Assembly (NCBI RefSeq): GCF_030518155.1
Contig: NZ_JAULRU010000319.1
Location: forward strand, 1 to 64,000
DNA: 64,000 bases
Source of the DNA: Gilvimarinus gilvus
GTDB taxonomy: Bacteria > Pseudomonadota > Gammaproteobacteria > Pseudomonadales > Cellvibrionaceae
Reading direction: 5' to 3'
The notes under the pieces are model-generated. The model had not been told where the DNA came from. It saw nothing but the letters and a program-made list of their open reading frames with translations, and searched no databases. Below, piece by piece: positions 19,660-29,111 of this stretch (its first letter is position 1; each line of letters begins with the position of its first letter). The position numbers and the translations under genes are program-made.

Positions 19660-22600
19660 TTAACCGTGCCTCTTTTTTGGAGAAATCCATTCTGCCAACT
19701 TAAACACGACCACGAAGAACAGTGGCACAAAGAAAATAGCCAGGAATGTCGCGGAAATAATGCCGCCTAAAACGGCCGTGCCTATGGCGTTCTGCGAACC
19801 CGAACCCGCACCTGTGCTGATGGCCAAGGGCGTCACCCCTAGCCCAAATGCCAGCGATGTCATGATAATGGGGCGCAAGCGCATTCGCACCGCTTCCATC
19901 GTAGCTTTTACCAAGTCCATACCATCTTCGTACAGCGCCTTGGCAAACTCGACAATCAAGATGGCATTCTTTGCTGAAAGACCAACCGTAGTCAGCAAAC
20001 CCACCTGAAAATAGACATCATTCGACAGTCCACGGCCCATGGCAAATAACACGGCCCCGAGCACGCCGAGCGGCACAACAAGCATTACGGCAAATGGCAC
20101 CGACCAGCTTTCGTAAAGTGCAGCCAAACAAAGGAACACCACCAAAATCGATAACGCATAGAGCATAGGCGCCTGATCACCGGATTCGCGCTCTTGTAAA
20201 GACATGCCGGTCCACTCATAGCCGAAGCCTGCTGGCAGCTTTGCCATTAAGGTTTCCATTATGTCCATGGCGCGTCCGGAGCTGACACCGGGAGCACCCT
20301 GCCCCTGTACATTGACCGAAGAGACACCGTTGTAACGCTCAAGCCGCGGCGAGCCGTAAATCCAGCGTCCGGTAGAAAACGCCGAAAATGGCACCATCTC
20401 GCCCTCGTTGTTGCGTGCGTACCAGTTGCCCACATCTTCAGGCATCATCCGAAAGGGTGCATCACCTTGCACATAAACACGCTTTATACGCCCCTGATCA
20501 ATAAAGTCATTGACGTAGGACGCGGCCCACGCCGTGGAAAAAACACTGTTGATCTGCTCGATAGGAACACCCAGCGCCGACGCTTTTTCCAAATCCACAT
20601 CCAGCTTGAACTGCGGCGTGTCTTCCTGACCATTGGGGCGCACAGCGGCCAATTCAGCTTCCTGCGAAGCCATGCCTAAAAGCTGATTACGAGCATTCAT
20701 TAGCGCATCGTGCCCTTGCCCACCCAAGTCTTTCAGTTGCAAACTAAAACCCGAAGACGTTCCCAACTGGTTTATTGCGGGCGGCACAAACGCAAACACC
20801 ATTGCTTCTTTAATAGTGGAGAAATAGCCCATAGCGCGCCCGGCCAATGACTGAACGTCCTGCCCGTCATCGGTGCGATCGTCCCAGTCCTTGAGCTTAA
20901 CAAAAGCAATGCCATTATTTTGGCCACGACCACTAAAGCTAAAACCAATAACCGAAAACACCGAGTCCACCACTTCACTTTCCGTATTAAGGTAGTAATT
21001 CTCAATGCCATCCATTACGTCCATAGACCGCTCTTTAGTCGCCCCAACCGGCAATGTCATTTGGGTGAACATAATGCCTTGATCTTCGTCGGGCAAAAAT
21101 GAACCCGGCAACCGACCAAACGTCACCACAAGCACCCCCACGATGGCAATATAGATGGCGAAAAAGCGACCGGTTCGGCCAAGAATATGGCTTACGCTTT
21201 TTTGATAACCAGTGGATGACCGGTCAAAGAAACGATTAAACCAACCAAAAAAACCACCCTTGTCAAAATGCCCGTCATCACTAGGCTTTAACATGACCGC
21301 ACACAAAGCTGGCGTTAGCGTTAGTGCCACCAAAACTGATAGCCCCATCGCAGACACGATGGTTATGGAAAATTGGCGATAGATAACCCCGGTTGAACCG
21401 CCAAAAAACGCCATAGGTACAAATACAGCTGACAACACCAAAGCAATGCCAATCAATGCACCGGTAATTTGCCCCATGGATTTTCGCGTTGCCTCGCGCG
21501 GCGGCAGCTTATCCTCATGCATTACCCGCTCGACGTTTTCCACCACGACAATAGCATCGTCCACCAGCAAGCCAATCGCCAGCACCATAGCAAACATGGT
21601 CAGCGTGTTAATGCTAAAACCAAAAGCCTCAAGAATCGCAAAGGTACCTAACAAAACAACGGGTACGGCAATGGTGGGAATGAGTGTCGCGCGAAAGTTT
21701 TGCAGGAACAGGTACATAACCAGGAACACCAACACGACCGCTTCAATCAAGGTGTGAACCACGCCTTCAATGGATAGCTTTACAAACGGTGTAGTGTCGT
21801 AGGGATAGGCCACTTCCAGCGAGTCGGGGAAGAATGGCTGTAATTCATCTATGCGTTCGCGAACGCCATCGGCCGCTTCCAGAGCATTGGCGCCCGAGGC
21901 CAAAGTAATCGCTAATCCCGTGGCTTGCTGTCCGTTGAGCTCGGTTTCAAACTGATAGTTTTCCCCACCAAGTTCAACACGCGCTACATCACCCAATCTG
22001 ACTTGCGAACCGTCTTCATTGACCCGCAACAGAATATTGCGAAACTCTTCTGGTGATTCGAGGCGTGATTGCACCACAATACTGGCATTCACATCCTGGC
22101 CGGGCACTGCCGGCGCACCGCCGAGCTCACCCGCTGCTATCTGTACATTTTGGGCGCGAATGGCTTGCACCACATCCAGCGTTGTCATTTTAAACGTTGC
22201 CAACTTGTCGGCATTGAGCCACACCCGCATCGCGTACTGGGAGCCAAAGATAGTGATGCTACCCACACCACCCACACGGCTCAGTGGCTCGCGCACATTT
22301 GCGGCCACGTAGTCGGCGATGTCGTACTTATCCAGACTGTTATCGTTCGAGACAAAACCCAAAACCAATAAAAAGCCTGCCGATGATTTGCTAACCCGAA
22401 TACCCTGTTGCTGCACTTCCTGAGGCAGCAAAGTCATAGCGCCCTGCAGTTTATTTTGCACCTGTACCTGTGCAATATCGGGGTCCGTTCCGGCCTCAAA
22501 GGTCACCGTGGTTTGTCCCACGCCCGACGAATCACTGGTCGACGACATATACTGCACATTATCGATACCCGTGAGGTTTTGCTCGATAATTTGAGTGACG

Positions 22601-22779
22601 GAATCTTCAACCACTTTCGCCGATGCGCCAGGGTAAACCGTTCTAATTTCTACTGAGGGGGGGGCCACCTCTGGGTACTGGGAAATAGGCAGGGTATTGA
22701 TTGCCAGCAACCCCGCCAACATAATAATGATCGATATCACCCACGCGAATACGGGGCGATCAATAAAAAACTTCGCCAT
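19660..22779 (-). CDS. RND multidrug efflux transporter, AcrB/MexB type
   Basis: A 1039-residue inner-membrane proton antiporter of the HAE-1 family, full length. The N-terminus [16 protein letters not shown], the proton-relay pair in [18 protein letters not shown], and the conserved Lys in [17 protein letters not shown] are all present. Large periplasmic loops contain the usual porter and docking segments (for example [18 protein letters not shown]). It follows the adaptor gene after 3 bases, so the two form an operon. No outer-membrane channel gene is attached, so a TolC-like protein encoded elsewhere is needed. A TetR-family gene and matching operator are just upstream. Confidence 0.95.
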   Translation of the reverse strand: MAKFFIDRPVFAWVISIIIMLAGLLAINTLPISQYPEVAPPSVEIRTVYPGASAKVVEDSVTQIIEQNLTGIDNVQYMSSTSDSSGVGQTTVTFEAGTDPDIAQVQVQNKLQGAMTLLPQEVQQQGIRVSKSSAGFLLVLGFVSNDNSLDKYDIADYVAANVREPLSRVGGVGSITIFGSQYAMRVWLNADKLATFKMTTLDVVQAIRAQNVQIAAGELGGAPAVPGQDVNASIVVQSRLESPEEFRNILLRVNEDGSQVRLGDVARVELGGENYQFETELNGQQATGLAITLASGANALEAADGVRERIDELQPFFPDSLEVAYPYDTTPFVKLSIEGVVHTLIEAVVLVFLVMYLFLQNFRATLIPTIAVPVVLLGTFAILEAFGFSINTLTMFAMVLAIGLLVDDAIVVVENVERVMHEDKLPPREATRKSMGQITGALIGIALVLSAVFVPMAFFGGSTGVIYRQFSITIVSAMGLSVLVALTLTPALCAVMLKPSDDGHFDKGGFFGWFNRFFDRSSTGYQKSVSHILGRTGRFFAIYIAIVGVLVVTFGRLPGSFLPDEDQGIMFTQMTLPVGATKERSMDVMDGIENYYLNTESEVVDSVFSVIGFSFSGRGQNNGIAFVKLKDWDDRTDDGQDVQSLAGRAMGYFSTIKEAMVFAFVPPAINQLGTSSGFSLQLKDLGGQGHDALMNARNQLLGMASQEAELAAVRPNGQEDTPQFKLDVDLEKASALGVPIEQINSVFSTAWAASYVNDFIDQGRIKRVYVQGDAPFRMMPEDVGNWYARNNEGEMVPFSAFSTGRWIYGSPRLERYNGVSSVNVQGQGAPGVSSGRAMDIMETLMAKLPAGFGYEWTGMSLQERESGDQAPMLYALSILVVFLCLAALYESWSVPFAVMLVVPLGVLGAVLFAMGRGLSNDVYFQVGLLTTVGLSAKNAILIVEFAKALYEDGMDLVKATMEAVRMRLRPIIMTSLAFGLGVTPLAISTGAGSGSQNAIGTAVLGGIISATFLAIFFVPLFFVVVFKLAEWISPKKRHG

Positions 22780-22782
22780 GAA

Positions 22783-23955
22783 TTACTCCCCCTGTGTGCC
22801 CACTTCAACAGCGTTGACTTTGGCACCGGGCTTGATTTTTTGCAGCCCCGCGACAACCACTCTGTCACCCGCGGCCAAACCGCTTTCAACGAGCCACTGG
22901 CTACCAACCGCGCGCGAGGCGACCACAGTGCGCGACTCAATTTCACTGCTTTCATTGACAACCAGCGCTGTCGCGTTACCTTCGCGGTCACGCGTCACAC
23001 CGCGTTGGGGAACCAGTACTGCGTTGTCGTGCACCCCCTCATTAACTTCTGCACGAATAAACATACCCGGCAATATCAGGCTGTCGGGATTTGGGAACAA
23101 GGCGCGCACTACCACAGTACCGGTAGTTTCATTCACACTCATATCTGAAAACTGGAGTTGCCCTTCATGTTCATAGACCGAACCATCGTCCAAAATTAGA
23201 CGCACGCCCGGTGATTCTGACTGAGAGATTTTGCCCTGCATCAGCTGACGGCGCATTTGCAAAATGCGTTTAGCCGGTTGGGAAACATCAATGTAGATAG
23301 GATCCATTTGATGGATAGTCGCCAAAACTTGCGACTGTCCAGCCGAGACCAGCGCACCTTCTGTTACCGATGAAACACCGATACGACCACTAACCGGCGC
23401 TTTTACTTTGGTATAGCGCAAATCGATTTCCGCCGTTTGCAAAGCGGCCTGACTCACCGCCACATCGGCTTGTGCCTGCTCAAATGTGGCCAGGGCATCG
23501 TCGTACTCTTGCTGGCTTACCGCTTTTTCTTTAATCAGGTTTTTATAGCGCGTCTCGCGCGCTTGTGCTGTGGAAAGATTCGCCTGAGCGCGCTGCAGTT
23601 GGGCCCGGGCGTTCGCGGCCGCGGCTTCATATCGGGCCGGGTCGATTTGGTAGAGTTGCTCACCCATCTCCACTTCGGCGCCTTCGGTAAACAGACGTTT
23701 TTCAATAATGCCACTGACTTGCGGGCGCACCTGAGCTTTCCGGTAAGCGACCGCGCGACCAGGCAGTTGGTTACTCAGCTCAACTCGCTGCTCCTGCAAA
23801 GTCACCACCGATACCTCTACCGGCCCCCCGGCGGGCATCATGCCGCCACCGCCTTGTTGTTCTTCACAAGCCGCCAGCACTACCAATGCCAATGCTGCGG
23901 CGATGGTGATACGCCCAACTCGGGCCCATTTTCCTAGACTAACATTAGCGAACAT
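22783..23955 (-). CDS. RND efflux periplasmic adaptor (membrane fusion) lipoprotein, AcrA/MexA type
   Basis: A 390-residue adaptor with a lipoprotein signal ending LAAC (Cys30). It has the barrel-sandwich hybrid halves VEVSVVTL.../VKAPVSGRIGVSSVTEGALVSAGQ, a helical hairpin rich in Ala/Gln (about 95-165), and the C-terminal membrane-proximal region. It bridges the RND pump to an outer-membrane channel. AGGAG precedes ATG 23955 by about 6 bases. The promoter region upstream contains a 16-bp palindrome (24013-24028), the likely binding site of the TetR-family regulator encoded next to it. Confidence 0.93.
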   Translation of the reverse strand: MFANVSLGKWARVGRITIAAALALVVLAACEEQQGGGGMMPAGGPVEVSVVTLQEQRVELSNQLPGRAVAYRKAQVRPQVSGIIEKRLFTEGAEVEMGEQLYQIDPARYEAAAANARAQLQRAQANLSTAQARETRYKNLIKEKAVSQQEYDDALATFEQAQADVAVSQAALQTAEIDLRYTKVKAPVSGRIGVSSVTEGALVSAGQSQVLATIHQMDPIYIDVSQPAKRILQMRRQLMQGKISQSESPGVRLILDDGSVYEHEGQLQFSDMSVNETTGTVVVRALFPNPDSLILPGMFIRAEVNEGVHDNAVLVPQRGVTRDREGNATALVVNESSEIESRTVVASRAVGSQWLVESGLAAGDRVVVAGLQKIKPGAKVNAVEVGTQGE

Positions 23956-24012
23956 CTCTTACTCCTGACCATGTGGGCCTGTATTGCATGGTGAATGACG
24001 ATAAAGTCAACG

Positions 24013-24028
24013 ATGAACAAACGTTCAT
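24013..24028 (-). promoter_or_regulatory. TetR-family operator in front of the RND operon
   Basis: ATGAAC-AAAC-GTTCAT, with two perfect 6-base arms around a 4-base spacer, 58 bases before the adaptor start. The same half-site, ATGAAC, recurs 18 bases before the tetR-type start (24761-24776), so both sites are probably bound by one protein. Confidence 0.65.
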
Positions 24029-24119
24029 TATCACGCAAGTCGAATCCGATTACGCGTCGAATAACAAAACTTTGAAAGTGTAAGGGCTTATTTACACTGT
24101 GAGCCTGCCACTCACGGTG

Positions 24120-24743
24120 TTAAGCGTTACTTGAGCCCTGGGGATGACGCTGAATAGCATCCCAGCAAGCATCAATAATGGCATCTAGCATGTCATTACT
24201 GACATCAACCAAACCGAGAAAGTGCTCTCTGGCCAGATTACACAGCGGGTCGATACACAGCGCAGACAGTACCTCATCGGGTAAGTCTTTTAACTCTTTA
24301 GAATCCCGACCAACCTGATACATGTCGCTGATAGGCTTAACCGGATCGAAAACCTCGTCCCGACGGTCTAAAAGAGCGCGCATATCGTCGCTTTTACTGC
24401 CGAACAAAAGATCGGGCGGCATTGAGTCAAACTGACTTTTGCTCATCATAATTTCGGGTGATTTCAAACTAAAGCGCCATAAATTGCGCGCGATTTGGCA
24501 ATACTGAGCCTTCAGCGGTCCACTGCCATCGACGTCTGCCAACAGCTGGCGACCGACCTCGACAATAATATCCTGGTGAAGCTGCTGAATTAGGTCTTCT
24601 TTATCGCAAAAATAAAGATATATCGTACCGGCCGCCACCCCTGCTCGCTCCGCCAACTGCTTCATGGAAAATCCATGAAAGCCCCGCTGAGATAGCAGGC
24701 AAAGTGTTGCATACAAAATTGCCCGGCGCTTGTCGTCAGCCAT
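24120..24743 (-). CDS. TetR/AcrR-family transcriptional regulator of the RND pump
   Basis: A 207-residue repressor candidate. The N-terminal helix-turn-helix is clear: RAILYATLCLLSQRGFHGFS, then MKQLAERAGVAAGTIYLYFCDKEDL. The C-terminal ligand domain is variable, as in the family. The frame opens at 24791, but the palindromic half-sites at 24761-24776 would then lie inside the coding region. ATG 24743 (MADDKRR) leaves the operator 18 bases upstream and fits autoregulation. It is on the same strand as the efflux operon and directly upstream of it. Confidence 0.88.
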   Translation of the reverse strand: MADDKRRAILYATLCLLSQRGFHGFSMKQLAERAGVAAGTIYLYFCDKEDLIQQLHQDIIVEVGRQLLADVDGSGPLKAQYCQIARNLWRFSLKSPEIMMSKSQFDSMPPDLLFGSKSDDMRALLDRRDEVFDPVKPISDMYQVGRDSKELKDLPDEVLSALCIDPLCNLAREHFLGLVDVSNDMLDAIIDACWDAIQRHPQGSSNA

Positions 24744-24760
24744 AGATCTCGTCACACCCA

Positions 24761-24776
24761 ATGAACATTCATTCAT
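24761..24776 (-). promoter_or_regulatory. Second TetR-family operator, upstream of the regulator's own start
   Basis: ATGAAC-ATTC-ATTCAT is the same pattern as the site at 24013-24028, with one arm mismatch. Its position just before ATG 24743 suggests autorepression. Confidence 0.5.
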
Positions 24777-24913
24777 TTTATACCGACTCACACCTCAGGT
24801 AAAGCAGGTTCATGCCGGGAATCTCTAGTATTTACACAAGAACTGTTAAGCTAATTAAAGCCGCTTGTTGGTACATGAAGGCGTCTGCTTAAATTCAAAT
24901 ATCTATAATAATT

Positions 24914-25510
24914 ATGAGTAGCCACATGAAACACTCTATGAACCCTTCTCGCCGCCGGGCGATGAAATCTCTGGCCGGGCTTATGGGGCTTGGGCTTGGT
25001 GCCGGGCAACTACAGGCACTGGCAGCATTCGAGCCGGCAAAAGACCAACCAAGCCAGATATTTAACCTCAGCCAAACTGTGTGCGCGCAAGCGCTGGCCA
25101 ACGTCATAATTCCAGCAACGCAAACACCGGGCGCCGGTGATATAGGCGTTCACAATTATGTCGACCATCACCTTCATGCCTGCGGCAGTGATCAGGAAAA
25201 GGGCCTGGTCACAGCGATGTTCGACAAACTCGATCAAATTGCGCAAAAAACGTTCGCTGAAAGATTTTCCAGCATCACGTCCGAGCAACAAAACGAATTC
25301 ACTCAAGCACTGGCGAATGGCCAATTACCCTTCAGCAATAGCGATAAAAGCGGTTTTGCTTTGTATAAGCAGCTGGTCGTCTTCGGCTATTACACCAGCG
25401 AAATAGGCGCCACCCAAGAGTTGAGTTACCTGCCGATACCGGGAGGTTTTGACGGTGACTACACCTTTGCCGAGGCAGGCAAGGCTTGGTCCCTGCAACC
25501 TTTTATTTAA
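24914..25510 (+). CDS. Gluconate 2-dehydrogenase subunit 3 family protein, Tat-exported
   Basis: A protein of up to 198 residues with a twin-arginine signal: SRRRAMKSLAGLMGLGLGAG (residues about 12-31). The mature part has the Gluconate_2-dh3 pattern (VIIPATQTPGAGDIGVHNYVD, FASRF-like AERFSSIT, GYYTSEIGATQEL, PGGFDGDY). In this family the small subunit carries the Tat signal and brings the flavin subunit along to the periplasm. A TATAAT hexamer at 24904-24909 lies so close to ATG 24914 that starts at 24926 or 24938 are also plausible. The gene is followed after 17 bases by its GMC partner. Confidence 0.85.
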   Translation: MSSHMKHSMNPSRRRAMKSLAGLMGLGLGAGQLQALAAFEPAKDQPSQIFNLSQTVCAQALANVIIPATQTPGAGDIGVHNYVDHHLHACGSDQEKGLVTAMFDKLDQIAQKTFAERFSSITSEQQNEFTQALANGQLPFSNSDKSGFALYKQLVVFGYYTSEIGATQELSYLPIPGGFDGDYTFAEAGKAWSLQPFI

Positions 25511-25527
25511 CCTACCGGAATTTCGCT

Positions 25528-27246
25528 ATGAGCAATTCACCTTATATTCAAACCGCCAATGAACCTTTCGACGCTATTGTGGTGGGCTCCGGTATCACCG
25601 GTGGCTGGGCTGCAAAAGAGCTTACAGAGAAGGGACTAAAGACACTTTTGGTTGAGCGGGGCCAAGCGGTCGAGCACCGTAAAGATTACGTCGGTGAAGG
25701 CGTCAAAGCCTGGGATATGCCCCAGCGCGGCCGCGTCGACAAAAAACGGGTCGACGAGCAACATTCCATACAACAAGAGTGCTACGCCTTTAACGACGCC
25801 ACCAAACAGTTTTTCGGCAACGATCGCGACTACCCCTATCAACAAGAAAAGCCCTTTTCCTGGATTCGGGGCAACGCCTTCGGTGGCAAGTCCCTGCTCT
25901 GGCATCGTCAAAGCTACCGCTGGAGTGACCTGGACTTTGCAGCCAATCAAAAAGACGGTCACGGCGTCGACTGGCCCATTCGCTACAAAGACGTCGCCCC
26001 CTGGTACAGTTATGTGGAAAAGCATGCGGGCATTAGCGGATCGCGGGAAAATCTCGCCGTACTGCCAGACAGCGAATTTTTGCCGGCGTTTGAGTTTAAT
26101 CAAGTAGAAAAGGACATCAAAAAGCGCATTGAAAAGCGCTACCAAGACCGCAAAATGATTATAGGTCGCTGCGCTCACCTGTCCGAGCCTGCACAACACC
26201 ACGTAGAGCAAGGTCGTTACAAATGCATGGCGCGCAACGAGTGCCAAAAAGGCTGTTCTTTTGGCGCTTACTTTTCAACCCAAAGCTCCACGTTACCCGC
26301 GGCTCTGAAGACCGGTAATTTATCGATTGCCACCGACAGTGTCGTGCACAGCGTCATCTACGACGATAAAACCAATCGGGTCACCGGCGTTCGGGTTATC
26401 GATGCCGAAACATTAGAGACGCGTGAGTACTATGCCAAAGTAGTTTTCCTGTGCGCCTCGACCCTGGGCACGACCCAAATTATGCTTAACTCCAAAAGCG
26501 ACGCCTTCCCTACCGGCATTGCCAACTCCTCTGGTGCGCTTGGCCACTACTTAATGGACCACCTGTACGGAGTAGGCGCTACCGCCGATGTAGAAGGGTT
26601 CCACGATGCCTACTACAAAGGTCGCCGCCCGACCGGTATTTACATTCCGCGCTTTCGCAATGTTGAAAAGCAGGATGCCAACTTTTTACGCGGCTACTCT
26701 TTCGCGGGTAATGCCCGGCGCGACAGTTGGCAATCACTAGCCAATGGCCCACTGTTCGGCCTCGATCTAAAAGAAAAGATTCGCAACGCCGGGGATTGGC
26801 ATTTTCGCATGAACTGCTCCGGCGAAATGCTGCCACACTACGACAACCATGTTCGTCTGCACGATAAGCAAACCGACAAATGGGGCATTCCTCAGCTAAT
26901 CATGCACTGCGAGCGGCGAGAGAACGAAGAAAAAATGATTGCCGATATCGCCAAAACCTCGGTAGAAATGCTTGAGTCCATTGGCCTTAAAAACGTGAAG
27001 TCTTTTAACAACCCCTACACGCCCGGGCTTGCTATTCACGAAGTGGGCACGGCGCGCATGGGGCGGGACCCAAAAACTTCCGTATTGAATGGTTACAACC
27101 AGAGCCACGACATTCCCAACCTGTTTGTTACCGACGGCGCCAGCTTTGCCTCCAGCGCCTGGCAAAACCCCTCTCTAACCTTTATGGCCCTCACCGCGCG
27201 GGCCTGTGATTACGCGGCTAATGCGCTTAATCGAGGAGAGATTTAA
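25528..27246 (+). CDS. GMC-family FAD oxidoreductase (sugar/polyol dehydrogenase large subunit)
   Basis: A 572-residue flavoenzyme. The FAD dinucleotide motif is VVGSGITGGWAAKEL near the N-terminus with VERG at the end of strand 2. The C-terminal active-site region has the catalytic His in AIHEVGTARMG and the Asn in AWQNPSLTFMAL, typical of GMC dehydrogenases of the gluconate/glucose/sorbose group. There is no signal peptide; the adjacent subunit-3 gene has a Tat signal and should export both. The cytochrome c subunit usual for membrane-bound versions is not encoded next to it, so the electron acceptor is open. ATG 25528 is preferred over an upstream frame opening at 25486, which overlaps the previous gene. 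Confidence 0.88.
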   Translation: MSNSPYIQTANEPFDAIVVGSGITGGWAAKELTEKGLKTLLVERGQAVEHRKDYVGEGVKAWDMPQRGRVDKKRVDEQHSIQQECYAFNDATKQFFGNDRDYPYQQEKPFSWIRGNAFGGKSLLWHRQSYRWSDLDFAANQKDGHGVDWPIRYKDVAPWYSYVEKHAGISGSRENLAVLPDSEFLPAFEFNQVEKDIKKRIEKRYQDRKMIIGRCAHLSEPAQHHVEQGRYKCMARNECQKGCSFGAYFSTQSSTLPAALKTGNLSIATDSVVHSVIYDDKTNRVTGVRVIDAETLETREYYAKVVFLCASTLGTTQIMLNSKSDAFPTGIANSSGALGHYLMDHLYGVGATADVEGFHDAYYKGRRPTGIYIPRFRNVEKQDANFLRGYSFAGNARRDSWQSLANGPLFGLDLKEKIRNAGDWHFRMNCSGEMLPHYDNHVRLHDKQTDKWGIPQLIMHCERRENEEKMIADIAKTSVEMLESIGLKNVKSFNNPYTPGLAIHEVGTARMGRDPKTSVLNGYNQSHDIPNLFVTDGASFASSAWQNPSLTFMALTARACDYAANALNRGEI

Positions 27247-27247
27247 C

Positions 27248-27284
27248 ATGAGAAAGAGAGGGGTAATTCCCCTCCCCTTCTCAT
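27248..27284. terminator. Long imperfect hairpin between convergent genes
   Basis: ATGAGAA and TTCTCAT form the outer stem, GAGGGG and CCCCTC the inner stem, with a 5-base loop and a small internal bulge. It begins one base after the GMC gene stop and faces the end of the convergent SYLF gene. There is no T-tract. Confidence 0.5.
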
Positions 27285-27346
27285 CACACAGACTGCGACA
27301 TAAGAATATCTTGCGTGAGCCAAGTTGGTCATTGGGTTAATATCGG

Positions 27347-27907
27347 CTAGAGGCTTTCATACTTGAATTTCTGTCCACTCAAGGCAGCTTCGTACATCAG
27401 GCCACCTTTGGCATGGGTAAATACCGCGACACCATTGTTATACTTTGCTCTTTGCACACCAGCGTCATCAGAGGTGCCGGAGGCACCTGCCGCCATCCCG
27501 GTAGTACCCACTTTGGCGCTGGCACTTGCGGTAATTGCCACAGCACTGGCCTGAGCGCCAAACTCAAACTTGCCCGTTTGAAAACGCTGTAAATCGGCCT
27601 TGGTGGCAAAGAAGATTATCTCGCTAAAAGCTTGCCCTCCCAACTGCATACCGATACTGAGTTGAGTCATACTGGTATTGCCAACATGACGATTGCTTTC
27701 ATACACACGCCCCTTGCCGTGCGCGCCACCAATGCCAATTGCGCCTTTGCCAATGGTCGGAAACACCGCGTACCCGTGCGCACTTTGAAAAAAGTCCTGT
27801 ACTTGAGCGGAATTTTTAAAGGTATTTACAGTAGCCTGATAAGGGTCTTGCGCACTCGATACGCCAGCCCAAATGAATAGCACTGCGACGCTGATGACTC
27901 GAAACAT
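27347..27907 (-). CDS. SYLF (Ysc84-like) domain periplasmic protein
   Basis: A 186-residue exported protein with signal peptide MFRVISVAVLFIWAGVSSAQ. The mature part has the SYLF/Ysc84 pattern: AHGYAVFPTIGKGAIGIGGAHGKGRVYE, a middle QLGGQAFSEIIFF stretch, and the end VFTHAKGGLMYEAALSGQKFKYE. Such domains bind lipids in eukaryotes; the bacterial role is unclear. The frame extends upstream to 28036, but ATG 27907 has GAGAG nearby and starts the signal peptide. Confidence 0.82.
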   Translation of the reverse strand: MFRVISVAVLFIWAGVSSAQDPYQATVNTFKNSAQVQDFFQSAHGYAVFPTIGKGAIGIGGAHGKGRVYESNRHVGNTSMTQLSIGMQLGGQAFSEIIFFATKADLQRFQTGKFEFGAQASAVAITASASAKVGTTGMAAGASGTSDDAGVQRAKYNNGVAVFTHAKGGLMYEAALSGQKFKYESL

Positions 27908-28092
27908 ATGGCACTCTCTTTTGGTTAAGATAAGGATTGAGCAGTAAACAGCAGCCAAATTGGCTGAACATATTTGAATATTCGGACAGTTTACCCCGCA
28001 AGTGGTTCTATGGCCTAATAAGTAGGCGTGAAGCAACGCACAGTAAAATTACCTTTTAAGGGCACAATTTTTCTACTTCAGTTAAATGGAAT

Positions 28093-29049
28093 ATGACGAA
28101 AATACTCTTTGAACACCACAGCTTGCCCGTACCCACAGGTAAAAATGTGCTGGATACGTTGCTTGAAGCAAACCAACAAATCCCCTACAGTTGCCGCCAG
28201 GGTGTATGCCAGTCTTGTTTGGTTAAAGTCGAGACCGGATTCATTCCGCCCCAGGCACAGGCTGGCCTAAGCAGTGATCAAATCAATAAAAAACTGATAC
28301 TTAGTTGTAGCTGCTACCCCGACTCGGATATGGAGTTACAACGTTACTCCCCCAAAGATGATTTAATCACCGCGCAGGTAGCCAGTAAACGCCTGTTGCG
28401 GCCTGACATACTGGAACTAAAACTAGACGCCAAACTTAAATTCCGGGCGGGACAATACGTCACACTGTGGCGCGATGAGCAAATTGCCCGAAGTTTTTCC
28501 CTGGCGAGCATGCCCGATGAGCGCTTTTTGAGCTTTCACATGGATATTCGACCCAATGGCCTATTCAGCCAGTGGGCCCATAAAACACTCAAAGTGGGAG
28601 ATACACTTGGGCTACAGGGGCCCATTGGCGAGTGTTACTACCAAGGCAATACAGATCGTCCGTTACTGCTTGCGGCAACCGGCACGGGAATAGCGCCATT
28701 AGCCGCAATCGCACAAGACGCACTAAACCGGGGCCACGAGGGCGACGTTCACTTTCTGGCCTGCGCCCGCCATTTTGACTCACTTTACTGGAGCCATGAA
28801 TTACAGCGCTTAGCCAGAAGTCACCCTCAGTTTAAGCTCAGACTGCTAGCCTTGGAGGGCCCACCGCCCCATGGCGGCGAAATTGCCGATGTTTACTCAT
28901 TAATTCGCAATGAATTTGCGCCTTTGAACGATTTTGAAGTTTACATCTGCGGCGCTGCCAGCTTTGTTGGCAAGTTGCGAAAACAGTGCTTTCTCGCCGG
29001 AGTAAAGCCCCGCAATGTATTTTGCGACGCCTTTGAGGCAGGTGGCTGA
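28093..29049 (+). CDS. Ferredoxin-NAD(P)H reductase with N-terminal 2Fe-2S domain, orphan
   Basis: A 318-residue electron-transfer protein. The plant-type ferredoxin domain comes first, with Cys34, Cys39 and Cys42 (CRQGVCQSC) and the fourth Cys at 72 or 74 (LSCSCYP). A flavin domain follows with RSFSLAS near 133-139, then a pyridine-nucleotide domain with ATGTGIAPL and the end VYICGAASFVG. This order (2Fe-2S, FAD, NAD) matches reductases of ring-hydroxylating or monooxygenase systems such as BenC and MmoC. No oxygenase gene is adjacent; the next gene, 62 bases away, is a permease. Its partner is therefore unknown. Confidence 0.85.
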   Translation: MTKILFEHHSLPVPTGKNVLDTLLEANQQIPYSCRQGVCQSCLVKVETGFIPPQAQAGLSSDQINKKLILSCSCYPDSDMELQRYSPKDDLITAQVASKRLLRPDILELKLDAKLKFRAGQYVTLWRDEQIARSFSLASMPDERFLSFHMDIRPNGLFSQWAHKTLKVGDTLGLQGPIGECYYQGNTDRPLLLAATGTGIAPLAAIAQDALNRGHEGDVHFLACARHFDSLYWSHELQRLARSHPQFKLRLLALEGPPPHGGEIADVYSLIRNEFAPLNDFEVYICGAASFVGKLRKQCFLAGVKPRNVFCDAFEAGG

Positions 29050-29111
29050 CAAGACGCAAATGACTGATTACACTGGGCACTCCAAAAATGATAAAAATGT
29101 GAGAGCCCACC

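Noticed and set aside
25636-26247. 203-codon minus-strand frame inside the GMC dehydrogenase gene
   Set aside because: Antisense shadow of a strongly recognisable gene, without motifs.
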